From the NCBI GenBank assembly GCA_917880885.1, contig OU862917.1, positions 31,608,104 through 31,672,103 of the forward strand: a stretch of DNA of 64,000 nucleotides. The letters are read 5' to 3'. The position numbers were made by a program, and so were the translations under genes. This stretch comes from Limnephilus marmoratus (lineage: Eukaryota > Arthropoda > Insecta > Trichoptera > Limnephilidae). This document shows positions 20,801 to 32,800 of this stretch, piece after piece (positions within the stretch are counted from its first letter, which is position 1; every line of letters starts with the position of its first letter). The notes below the pieces were generated by a model. The model was not told where the DNA came from and did not search any database. It worked only from the letters and a program-made list of their open reading frames with translations.

Positions 20801-23800
20801 GCTCTATCTGTCGCGTGTAGCCGCTGAACTCCTGGCCCAAGGTCAGGGGGACGGCATCCTGGGTGTGAGTTCTGTAAAGGGTTGTTAATCAGATCAACCA
20901 TCCTCCTTTACCAAAAGTCAAGGAAGTTAATCAAGTATTTTGGGGCTCAAGCCAGCTGTGGCTCCTACAGAATGAATAATTATATTTTTTACCTGCCAAT
21001 CTTAATAATCTTGCTGAAATCCTTGGACTTTTTGTCAAGAGATGCCATTAGCGTCTTCAGCGCCGGGATCAGCAGCTGATTGATCTCCATGGCCACAGCA
21101 ATGTGCATGGCCGTGGGAAAGGTGTCGTTGGAGCTCTGGGACTTGTTTACATGGTCATTTGGGTGGACGGGCTTCTTGGATCCAAGTTCACCGCCGAGGG
21201 CCTCGATAGCCCTGTTGGCAATCACCTGGAATATTTAAAATCTGCTTGCATCAACGGGTTATTTAAATTCAATGGAAAAATGTGGTAGAAAAGGATAAAG
21301 GACTGAGAGCCGCATTTAACCTAAGCGCATTCACATTCAAAATACCTAAAAAAAACCCTTGACTCTGTGCAGAAACGGGCGGTCCGTTTGATAGATTCTC
21401 CCATCTTAACAGACGGATTGTCAGGTGGGAATGTTGTCCTTGTTCTACCGGTAATACAAGGAAGATGCTCCGAGGAACTAGTGTCATTGATCCCCTCGGC
21501 ACCGGTGCATAGTCAGGAAACACGCCAAACACGCGCCCAAAATTTGTACACGGTTGACATTAGTCACATGAGAACGGGTCATTTCTACGACTCATTCTTG
21601 AGTTCAACAGCTCGTCTGTGGAACAATTTGCCGGCCTATGTGTTTCCTCCCTCCTACAATATGTTCACTCCTTCCTTTCCTCAAAAAGACCCTCACACAT
21701 CTTCTAAGATGGCATAGGCCCTGAGAGAAATTATTTTCCTCAGGGCCTCCTGTGTGGAGTTAATGTAAAAAAAAAAGTAGCTCCATATATGAATGAGCTT
21801 ACAGTTGTTACAGTTTTCCTAACACTCTTCATCCCACAGGGTTGTCACATTACCTCATTGGTGTTCATGTTGGTCTGAGTACCAGATCCAGTTTGCCAGA
21901 TGACCAGAGGGAAGTGATCGTTGTACAGCTTTCCTGATATTACATCGTCGGCGGCGGCTGATATGGCACGGGCTGAAAACAATCGTATATTATTTTTCCT
22001 TTCGCCAATAAGCTAAAACTCAATGGCATCCTGCAAGCACTTGAATAAAGCAATTAATGTTAAATATTAGGTCCTTACATATGAAATTCATTTTGGCGTA
22101 CTGGCAACTTTGATCTCAAATATCTTCTCTTCGGTTAGGAATTCCAAATTCAAATTTATACAGCTATTTACTCATGTATTTGTGTTTTGAAAATTATAAT
22201 TCATTTGTTTTTTCCTTAATTGTTTTTTTTCGTTGCGTCACTTAGTTTACAAAATAGAAAACTTGAAATATCGCGTTATTTACGAGTACGAGTTCCACCG
22301 TGGCATCAGTGCTGCAGAAACGGCTCGAAGGATTAATGATGTGTATGGCGACGGTGCCGCAAAAGAAAACACAGTGCGTTTTTGCTTCCAATGTTTTAGT
22401 TCTGGAAATTTTGACCTGCAGAACAAGCCCCGTGGACTGCCGGAGACCAAAGTTTATAATGAAGAATTGAAGGCTATTGTGGAAGCGGATCCATCGCAAA
22501 CCACGTCCGAGTTAGCTGCAGGCTGCGGTGTTAGTGATAAAACTGTTTTAATCCACTTAAAGCAAATTGGGAAGGTGAAAAACTTAAAAGGTGGGTACCT
22601 CATGAATTGAGTGAAGCAATTCAACAAACGCGCGTTAGAATGCTAGACCACACACTGCACAACAGACGGCTACCAAATTAGAGGAGCTTCAATTGGAATG
22701 TCTAAGACATCCATCGTACTCTCCGGACCTTGCTCCAACAGATTACCATTTTTTTCAAAATTTGGATAACTTCTTGCGAGGGAAAAAATTCAACTCCGAT
22801 GGGGCAGTCCAAACCGCCTTCAAAGATTTTATTGATTCCCGTCCGAATGGATTTTTTAGTAAAGGGATCGATGAACTACCTATCAGGTGGCAAAAGTGCA
22901 TAGATAGCAATGGTACATACTTTGATTAAATAAACATATTATATTTTTAAAAAATCGACTTTATGTTCCTCCCATACAAAACGCCAATTTCATATGTAAG
23001 GACCTAATATTTTGACCCAGAAATTCGATTGATGGCTATTAACGGAGAAATAATAGCAAAACTCATTTCTAATACTTCTTCTTCTTTCGTATGGGGGGGA
23101 AGGGTTAAAGGGGGACACCTAGGTCTGCGAGGCAGTTTAGGAACCCAGGCCTCATCAATCGTGGACCTCATCAATCCCACGAGGGAATGAATGGAACGGC
23201 AATTCGTTGACCGCATGTTCGGTGGTCTGCACCTCACTGCATTCACACATCACCGGCTTTTTAAAGCTCCATATATGCATTGTGTGGGCACAATGGCTGT
23301 GGGAGCACCTTATCCTACTGATGGCGGACCAGAGATTACGAAGCAATGAGAACCCAAACATAGCGAACCACTTGGGGTGACTTATGGCTTATGGCAGAGG
23401 TATTGGTTATGCAATAAGTGGTTACCGGGGCGGCCCCAAATTAATGAAGTCATTAAAAGTGTTACCGTAAAGAAAGACTGCGTATTTTTTCGTACATATA
23501 ACATATCAGAACGAAATGTGTTTTTATGATTTTACCGATTATCTCCCATGAACCAAGATCAAAATTGTTAGAACTGTATTGGCATATGGATGTGAGGCGC
23601 TGACACTGACGGTAAAGATGGCTGAAATGCTGGATACTTTTGAAAGAAAAGTGCTGAGAAGAATATGTGGACCCGTGAGAGAGGGTGAACAGTGGCGCAT
23701 CCGGCACAATACAGAATTGTATGATATATATAAGGCACCTAGCATCTCAACACATATGAGACTCCTCAGGCTGAGATGGGCTGGGCATGTACAGAGAATG

Positions 23801-26800
23801 CCGGATACACGCGTCCCAAAAAGAATTTTGACTGGACACCCAGGTGGAAAGAGAAAAGTGGGAAGACCCAGACTGAGGTGGGAAGACGAAGTAAGAGGGG
23901 ATGCAGCACAGCTTCTCCAGGTACCAAATTGGAAGTCAGCCGCTGAGGACAGGAGGAGTTGGAGGCGACTGTTGCAGGAGGCCAAAGCTCGATATGGGCC
24001 ATCGAAGAAGAAGAAGAAGAACCAAGATCAAAATATTGGAAAACATTTTTATAAATTATGTCACTTTTGAAAATAAATTAAGTTTTACAAGTTAAGAATA
24101 AATGGTCTGACTTTATGAGGGAAGAAAAATAATACATTGTTAAATTATCTTTAATATTTTGCTCATACCTATTTTCTCGTCGAGGCCAAACTCAATGTTG
24201 ACTTCGGCAGCTGCTTTTTTTAGGATTCCCATAGCAACAATGACTGGATACTGAAAAAATCGAAAAAGTTTGTTATTACGCATGATTAACACAAACACAA
24301 TTTACGCGGGCGAAAACAAGGGACTGTTTTGAAACAACTGTTTTGCCAACTACTCTTTGTGTACAATACATAATAAATTGGTTTTGATATAATCAAAGAT
24401 TTGATCAAAAGCAATTTATAAGTATGCATTTCCAATGGTACGATGATGATTGTCTTTTATTTTAAACCTAACATTGTGTTATTTGTATTTTTGTTATAAA
24501 CTGCGCCTCCACTTATAAGTAAGCGTTTCCAATGGTACGATGCTGATTGTTGTGTATTTTAAACGTAAAATTGTGTTATTTGTATTTTTGTTCTAAACTG
24601 CGCCTCCACTTATATTTTAAACGTAAAATTGTGTTATTTGTATTTTTGTTCTAAACTGTGCCTAAACTATAAGTAAGCATTTCCAATGGTGTGATGCTGA
24701 TTGTTGTGTATTTTGAACGTAACATTGGGTTGTTATTTATATTTTTGTTATAAACTGCGCCTCCACTTATAAGTAGGCATTTTCAATGGTACAATGCTGA
24801 TTGTCTTGTATTTTAAACGTAATATTATGTTGTTATTTGTATTTGAAAGGGCTTTCAAATGTAATGCGGTACATTTTTTTTATAAATTACAATGAAAATA
24901 AAGAGTTCATAAAATACAGATAACATAAAATATAAGAGTTGACACAAAGTAGGTAACATAGAAAATAAGTTAAGTAAAAATAGATAATCTGCCAATATCC
25001 TCTAAATTTTCTAATCAACAATAATATTAATAAAAATATTTTAAATTGGTGTTCACAATAGTTTATGAAGTAGGTAGAAATTGTTGGCACATACGGTGTT
25101 TGAAGTTTGCAAAAATCTATTTGTTGTCAAATACATCCATATTGTTTGAGTATTTGTTACCAAGACTGTGCAAACATTGTATTGGGGAATGCAAACTATA
25201 GTTGGAATGAGATGAATGTAAATAAAATGAATGTTTATGGTTATTTCCTTTTGGGGTATTATGCCGTGTTGCGCTACCTCCTCCTTTAGCCAACGTTTCG
25301 GACAGCGTTACAGTGTCCATCATCAGGGCAGATGTGTGAATGTGTGCCTGATGATGGACACTGTAACGCTGTCCGAAACGTTGGCTAAAGGAGGAGGTAG
25401 CGCAACACGGCATAATACCCCAAAAGGAAATAACCATAAAATTTTTGGCCGTGAAAATCTAAAATCAAAAATGAATGTTTGTCTAGTTGTTCGTGTAGAT
25501 ACATTTAGATTTATTAATTGCAGGACTTCGACACAACAATCGAATTTAGAGTTTAATAATTCTAATAAAAAGGTTAGGTCGTTTATTTTTCGTCTGTTTT
25601 TTAAAGTTGGAATATTTAAAATATTCACTGTTGGGTAAATTATGTGCTTCAAGGGGGTGTTTCAAATTTTCTTTGAATTCTTTCTACATTACGAAACTGA
25701 TCATGATATAAACTAGAGATGCCACTAATATTCGGCTACTATTCGGTATTCGGCCTATTCGCCTACTTTTTTTACGGCCGAATACTGAATACCAAATCAT
25801 GAAAAAAATGTATATACATATATTTAATATTTAATGTATTTTATCTCATAATGCAGGGAAAGATTGCTGGAAGACGGGGCCCTGGAAGAAGGAGAACCTT
25901 ATGGCTGAAAAACCTGAGACAGTGGTTTAGCCAGTCTACCGTAGAGCCGTTCCGGGCCGCAGTAAACAAAGTCCGCATAGCCAACATGATAGCCAACGAC
26001 CGTTGAACGGACAGGGCACAAGAAGAAGAAGAATATTGTCTTCAATACAAATTTGATAATATTCCCAAATAGGTGATTTTTTATTAAATGGTGCCATTTT
26101 GTAAAGCTATTCGCGAACAAATAGACGTGTTACACACTATAAGTAACACAATTTGATGTAACAATCAACAAATAATAAATGTTATGACACGGCCTACTCG
26201 CTAATGAAACAAATACCACACCCACTTCAATGATGCAGGTCCGAACCTGTCACCTACGAAATGTACTAAGTGTCGCCGAATATTCGGCACTTCGGCCGAG
26301 AGCCTAGCTGAATATTTGGTATTCGGCAAAATCACTATATGTGGCATCTCTAATATAAACTGCGCCTGCCCTCAACACAGGAGTTCCTAGTGGGACAGGC
26401 ACAGAGCACCAATTGTATAGGGTGGGCCATTAACATTTGCACTTTTGTAATCGTGCTAGCGGGGATTCCGAACAGGGGGAAACTCACTTCTTTGAAACTT
26501 AGTCACAATGGATCGCTTTATGGGAGAGCAACATGCTTTCGGGTAGAACATTTTTACAAAAACAATAATTTTGTTCTTTTCTGTTCAACAATGATTCTAT
26601 TCTGTTTTACAAAACAATGATGCATGCCACCTATTTCATTCGCATCACAATTAGAGAGTATTAATCAGAGCCCAAGCGTTAATTCAATTAAATGAAGGTT
26701 TAAAAATTTCGAAGAAAACGGCAGGAAAACAAACAGGGTGGCCATGGAGCAAAAAAAAATGGTTGAAGAAATTTTCCCTAACAAACTGATCTCGCGCAGA

Positions 26801-29800
26801 GGAGATATTCCTTGGCCCCCTGGCAGCCCGGATCTAACCCCAGCTGACTTTTTTTTTATGGGATATATTTTTGTATACAGTACAATCTCACTAATCCGGC
26901 ACTATTAAAAACCAGAAGGTGCCAGATTATTGAAATTTTCGGATTACTGGATTATGGAGAAAAAAATCATAATAAATAAAACAAAGCATTTCATAAAGAG
27001 AATATACCACTGATCACTTCAAAACAATGAGATAAGTTTTGAGGTTAGACTGCTAGATGACGATGCGGCGATGGAGTGCATAGGCGTAGAGGGGCGAGGG
27101 AGGCGTGGGTGGAGGGTGCCGGATTATTGGACGTATCGGTCTATTGAAGTACCGGATTAGTGAGATTGTACTGTATATATATTTTATCTTACGAGTTGAG
27201 TCTTTGTAAAAAAACCAGTGACTTCAATTAAATGAGAACATCCATCAAGAAATGGTCAACATACCCCGAGATTTGTGTCGAAAAGTTTTCGAAAATCTAA
27301 GGGCCTGATTTGAGGAATGCCAGCGGCGAGATGGCGGCCATTTTGACGAAATTATATTTACAAAATCATTTATATAAATACAATCCGTATTTTTTTCATG
27401 ATTATTTCAAAAGTGCAAATGTTTATAGCCCACCCTATAATAGAATTAGGTAATAAAGATGAATAATTTTTTTTTAAATAAAATACTTCAGTTTAAAGTT
27501 GTAAAGTTGAAAGAGAGCGTAAACGATGAATACTTGGAGCAAGTGAATGAGTTTGTGTATTTGGGAAGCATGATTACGAGAGATGGAAGAACTGATAAGG
27601 ATATTGAAAGAAACGTAAATGCAGGAAACTCCAAGTGGAGGACTGAAGGCGATTCTTCTTCCTTGCGCTGTCCCAACTCATTGCCTAGGTAGATTGTTGG
27701 GGTCGGCTCTTTTCATTCTCAGGTTGTAGTTTCTTCTGTTCTGAGTATCGCCTTCATCCAGGCCGTATCTCTGAAGTATTTTGGAGTTTGAATTATCCAG
27801 GAGTTCTTTGGTCTTCCTCTGGATGACTGTCGATGAAGCTCCATAGACATTGCCTGCTCTATGTAGTATGATGGTCTCCATCTTATATGTCCATACCATC
27901 TCAACTGTCGTTCCTCCAGATTACTGTTTATGTCTGCGAAACCCAGGCTACCACGAATGCGTGAACTTTTAATCTTATCTTGTAGTGATACTCCTGCCGA
28001 CCATCTAAGCATTTGCATTTCTGCTGTTTCGAGTTGCCTAGAGTAGGAGTTGTACATAGTCCAGCATTCGGAGCCCTACATCATCGTGGGTCTTACAATA
28101 GTCTGGTATATCTTTCCTTTAAATTTTATAGGCATTTTGGAGTCACACAATATTCCTGTTACGGATCTGAATTTAATCCATCCCACACCTATTCTATGGA
28201 TGACATCCACTGCACATCCTCCGTCTCTGTGGATTAGTGAACCCAGATACTTAAATGAATCACAGTTGGATAATGTTACTCCATCCAGTTGCATCGAAGG
28301 AGTTAAAGCATTTATGTCTTCAAATGGCAAATACAATTGTGATTGGCGCTAATAAAAAATTGTTCAAAGAAGCGAAGCTAACAGTCCACAGTCCAATCCT
28401 CATGTACAGCAGAAGAAGGATAAAAGTAGACTGAATGCTGTACAAATGACATCTCTGTGGCATACTTAATGATGTGGCTATTAAAATTGTGGTGATTTGG
28501 AAAGAATGCAAGCCTGATGTAAACACAGTGAATAAGATTAAGAAAGTGACTCTTAGATGGTTTGGGCGTGTAGAGTGGATAAATAAAAAAATTAGTGTAA
28601 GGAAAATATATGATGCAGAAGTGAATGGAAGAAGTTTGAGGATGATATGGCATAATCAAGCGAATAAAATACTTGAGTAGGCCATGACAAGAGTTAGAAT
28701 AACAGAATGGTGTGTATGAGACGATGTATAAATTTGAATAAAGCAAGGAGTGTTTGCCTAGGCAGAGTTGTGTGGCAATCTAACCTCGCTACCTACCTCC
28801 GCGGAGAAACGCCGTAATGGTTAGTGCGTTGACTGCGTGGAAGAAGATACTTACAGGCATTCTCTCGGAATCCCCTCCGATGGGGAAGTTCATGACGGAG
28901 CGAAGTGTCTGGGCTCCATAATACTTGTCCGCCTCCACATCCAGCTCTCCAAAGGTGTCAGACTCTTTCCTGATTCCGGTTTTTGACTGTTGTATAAAGA
29001 GAAACAAACATTTAGAGAAATAAAAAACATTTATTATGCATACAGTCGATTGAAACACATTGGGCTAAACATTTTCCCCCCAGTAAACGGCTGTCCCAAA
29101 TAAGCAATAAAAAAAAAATTATTGAGTTATTTTTATATGCACCGATATTCATTTATTTGAGTTCTCTCGAATATGCTAGAAATTTTATAAAATTTTTGAA
29201 AAACGTATTTAATTACAGAAAAATAATTATGAACTAACTATAGGTCCATATGAAATAAAAATTAAATTATCAAAGATGGGCACAAACAAATAATAAACAA
29301 TCAAAACAAAGAGTAATCACATATTGTAACAGATGTGTTATCAGGAAATAGAAGATGAGGAGTGTTTGCTAACTTTCTCGTTTTCTAATTTCCTGTCGCA
29401 CGGCGGGCACCCTCCCCCGGCAGCTGGCATTAGTTGTATTATAGGGGAAACGGCCGGGGCTACCTATTTACGGTCGAGCGCCGTACCGTTTCACCCTCCG
29501 CTCCCCGCCGACGAGCCCACCCGCACCATGCCGCGGGTGGGTGCCCTGCCGATCAATTAGAACGCGGATAAGCATTTGGCCGGTAACTTGTATTTTGATA
29601 TTGTTTTTTTGTAATGTTTATGTTTCAATTACGGGGGTTCGACCTATAATTTTGCAGAATAAATGTTAATGGAAGGTAGGCCGAACTCCACTTTTCATAA
29701 TTAGATGATAGGAAATAATGTAAATCTAGTTATAAGTGATATATTTGAAATCCCCTGAAAATTGTAGGGCCGGGGACCCACGAACCATTTTGTATTTTTA

Positions 29801-32800
29801 TTGTTTGATTTTAATAGACATGCTAGAGAGAGATGGTTTTCACGCGAATTGTGTGGGAGGTTATGACCTACGAAGAATCCGATGGAACGAATTGGGCCGC
29901 CATTGAATTCTCCACTCGGTTGAGGAGGATTTTAGAATAAATAGCGGTGCGGCCCCGGAACAAAGGCACTCTAGAACAGAACACCGGCATCGAACTTAGC
30001 CATAAAGGGGTATTTTTTAAAAATTGTTTCTCAATAGTTAAGTCATGAAAAAACATTTCTTTAGTAAACATCTACCGGATCTGCCCTGATGATGGACACT
30101 GCAACAATGTCCGAAACGTTGGCTAAAGAAGGAGGTAGCGCAACACGGCATAACACCCCAAAAACAAATAATGAAAATTTCTTTAGTAGTTTATGCTTAT
30201 ATTTTTTGTTATGTAAATGGTTGCGCCGGTTTGAATCATTGTTGTCTATGATAGTAACTGAGTAACTGCTTCCAATTCCTACCTATAAAATGCCAAAAAC
30301 AGTGTGCTTTGTTCGCTTTACTTGCACCTAAGAAGTGTTGTTACACAAAAACTCTAACCGCCTGTGACATATGCAAAATTTCTTATTGTATTTTGTTCCG
30401 CTGCCCGTGCTACATGTATTTTGATCCGCCGTCGCTACATGTAAAAGCTACACGCTGTGAAAGCAACGTGATTGCTGTGTATTAATTGTGTTCGTTTTGA
30501 GGAGTGTGATATATGGTTACCCGCGACGCAGGAGTATTAATAAGTGTTATTACGCTCGATACGTGAATATATTAGAAATGTTGTATTGTGAACTGATTAA
30601 ATGTTTATAAGTTATAAGAAACAAAACCAGTGGCCTGAAATTGACGATAGAAAGTGCAGTGGTAAGTTTTTGGCACTCCATTTTACCCTCCCTTCATTGC
30701 AGTTATTCAGTGAATTGTTGTTTATTTAGTACACGCACTCGCATCCGCTATACGAACGGATTGAGTTTGAAATTGTCGCAGCCATTTGGCCCTTAGCCCA
30801 ACCAATAATTTTATTGTAATTCCAATCCATACAAAAGATAGTAAAAGGTTCAATTTATCCGTAGCATGTTTTTTGATGTTCATAATGAAAACCAATTCGT
30901 AGTAAAGATTAATCTAAATAGAATTTCAAGTATAGTTTCATCCGGTGCAAAGGCAATGGTCATTCTGCGACGAACTCGTGAAAGATCAAAGATCACGTGG
31001 TATCACATGACTCGTGATCGGCGCACCAAGCGTGAATGAATTTGGTAAAGAAATGCATAGTTTCATTCATATCACCATCAGAGGGATCCGTATGGGGCAG
31101 AATATTTTTCTATAGAGAATTTTGAGCAGAACACATCACGCACAAAATGGAAATAGGTTCCGATTTCGACGCGGTGGCGCGAGTTTTAAATACGGATTTT
31201 AAAGGAGCCCTATTTATAATGTGATATGAACTTGTTTTATAATTATATTATATTATGTATATTATTATAAAACAAGTTTCTTTTATTTTATCATCTTTTG
31301 AATGGGGGTTCAGCGGACAAACGCACTTTAGAGAAAACCGCCACTGGGTAAGGCCGCCCCGGGAATCATTTATTGGATAACCAACACCCCTGCCATTGGT
31401 CGCCCCAAGTGGTTCACTACGTTTGGTTACTTAGCAGAGGTACCCGGGTTTGTCTTAATTATAGACCTTGTTTTTGGCGGCGGATGTTTTGGCAATTGTC
31501 ATGAAGCTTCGCCATCTCGAATGAATTGTGATATAGTCTATTTGATTTCTGTGTCGATCACTGAAGGATTCCATGTGTATGATCTGCGTTTATGGTTTGC
31601 AAACCAGATATTCTACGTATATTTTTTTAAAATATTTTTAGCTGTAAACATTTTAAATTCATTTTAACAGTTCAAAGGAAGAATTGGGCTAATGCAGTGA
31701 TGGTCAACCTTTTTAGCCGGAGGGCCAATTTATCCATTTTCAATTTGTTCGCGGGCCACAAGGGGTAGGGTAACTACCTCTTGACATTGTTAAATTGGCA
31801 GTCGGTGGTGTCGCAATCCTATTAATCCTAAACAAAATTTAGTCAAGATAACTTTGGTTATTTTATAAAATGGAAACCTTTAATGGATCAAACATACATC
31901 ACATCAAGAAAAGCACTGCGCCGCGAAAGTGATTTTTTTTCTACACAAAAGGTCGAACTGTGAAATTTTTATCTAAGAATATCTAAGTAAAAGATTTTTG
32001 TCTTGATTGGCTTTAAAGAAAGGTTTTCCCCGCTCAACCCTTTTTTAAAACAACAAAAATTAATATTTTTTGCCGCAAACTTTTGGATATTTTATTTAGC
32101 CAAGTGGGAAGTGCGGAAAAGCTCGCAGGCCGCACGAAATGGACTAGAGGGTCACACGAAATAGGCTTGAGGGCCGCGTGTGACCCGCGGGCCACCTGTT
32201 GCTCATCGCTAGTCTAATCAAAAATCAATACAACAGTAGAACGGTTAAGAAAATTAATTTACATTTTTATTAGAATACGTAATATACTAAATATTGGATT
32301 ATTAAGAACCATCTATTTTTCCCTAATTCAATCAGTATTACAATATGGAATTGTTGGCTGGGGTGGTGCTTTCAAAACTTCTCTTTTGCCTTTAGAAATT
32401 ATCCAAAGAATATTAATAAAAATAATTCTAAAAAAGCCATACGATTACCCTACCATCAAATTATTTCAGGAATTCAAAGTCCTTTCACTTCATATTATTT
32501 ATAAAAAAATTACGCTTTTACAAATACACAAGGATTGTCTCAATAATGTTAACACTCTTTTTTCGAACAGCAATAGAACAAATATCCTTGGTTCTCTGAC
32601 TATACCGCGCTGTTACACCACCACAGCCCAACAATTCTACAAATATATTGGAGTTAAATGGTTTAACCAATTACCCTTGAAATTGAGATTGGAAACAAAT
32701 TACACAAAATTCAAAAAATAAATAAAAACTCTTTTTATATAACTTATCAACCTAACAACTCAAATATAATATTAGTTATCCTTTTTCTCTCATTATTTTT

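Noticed and set aside
25235..25439. Confirmed hammerhead ribozyme
   Set aside because: Core and stem II are present but no satisfactory stem III plus NUH cleavage site was found by eye; kept as a hypothesis only.
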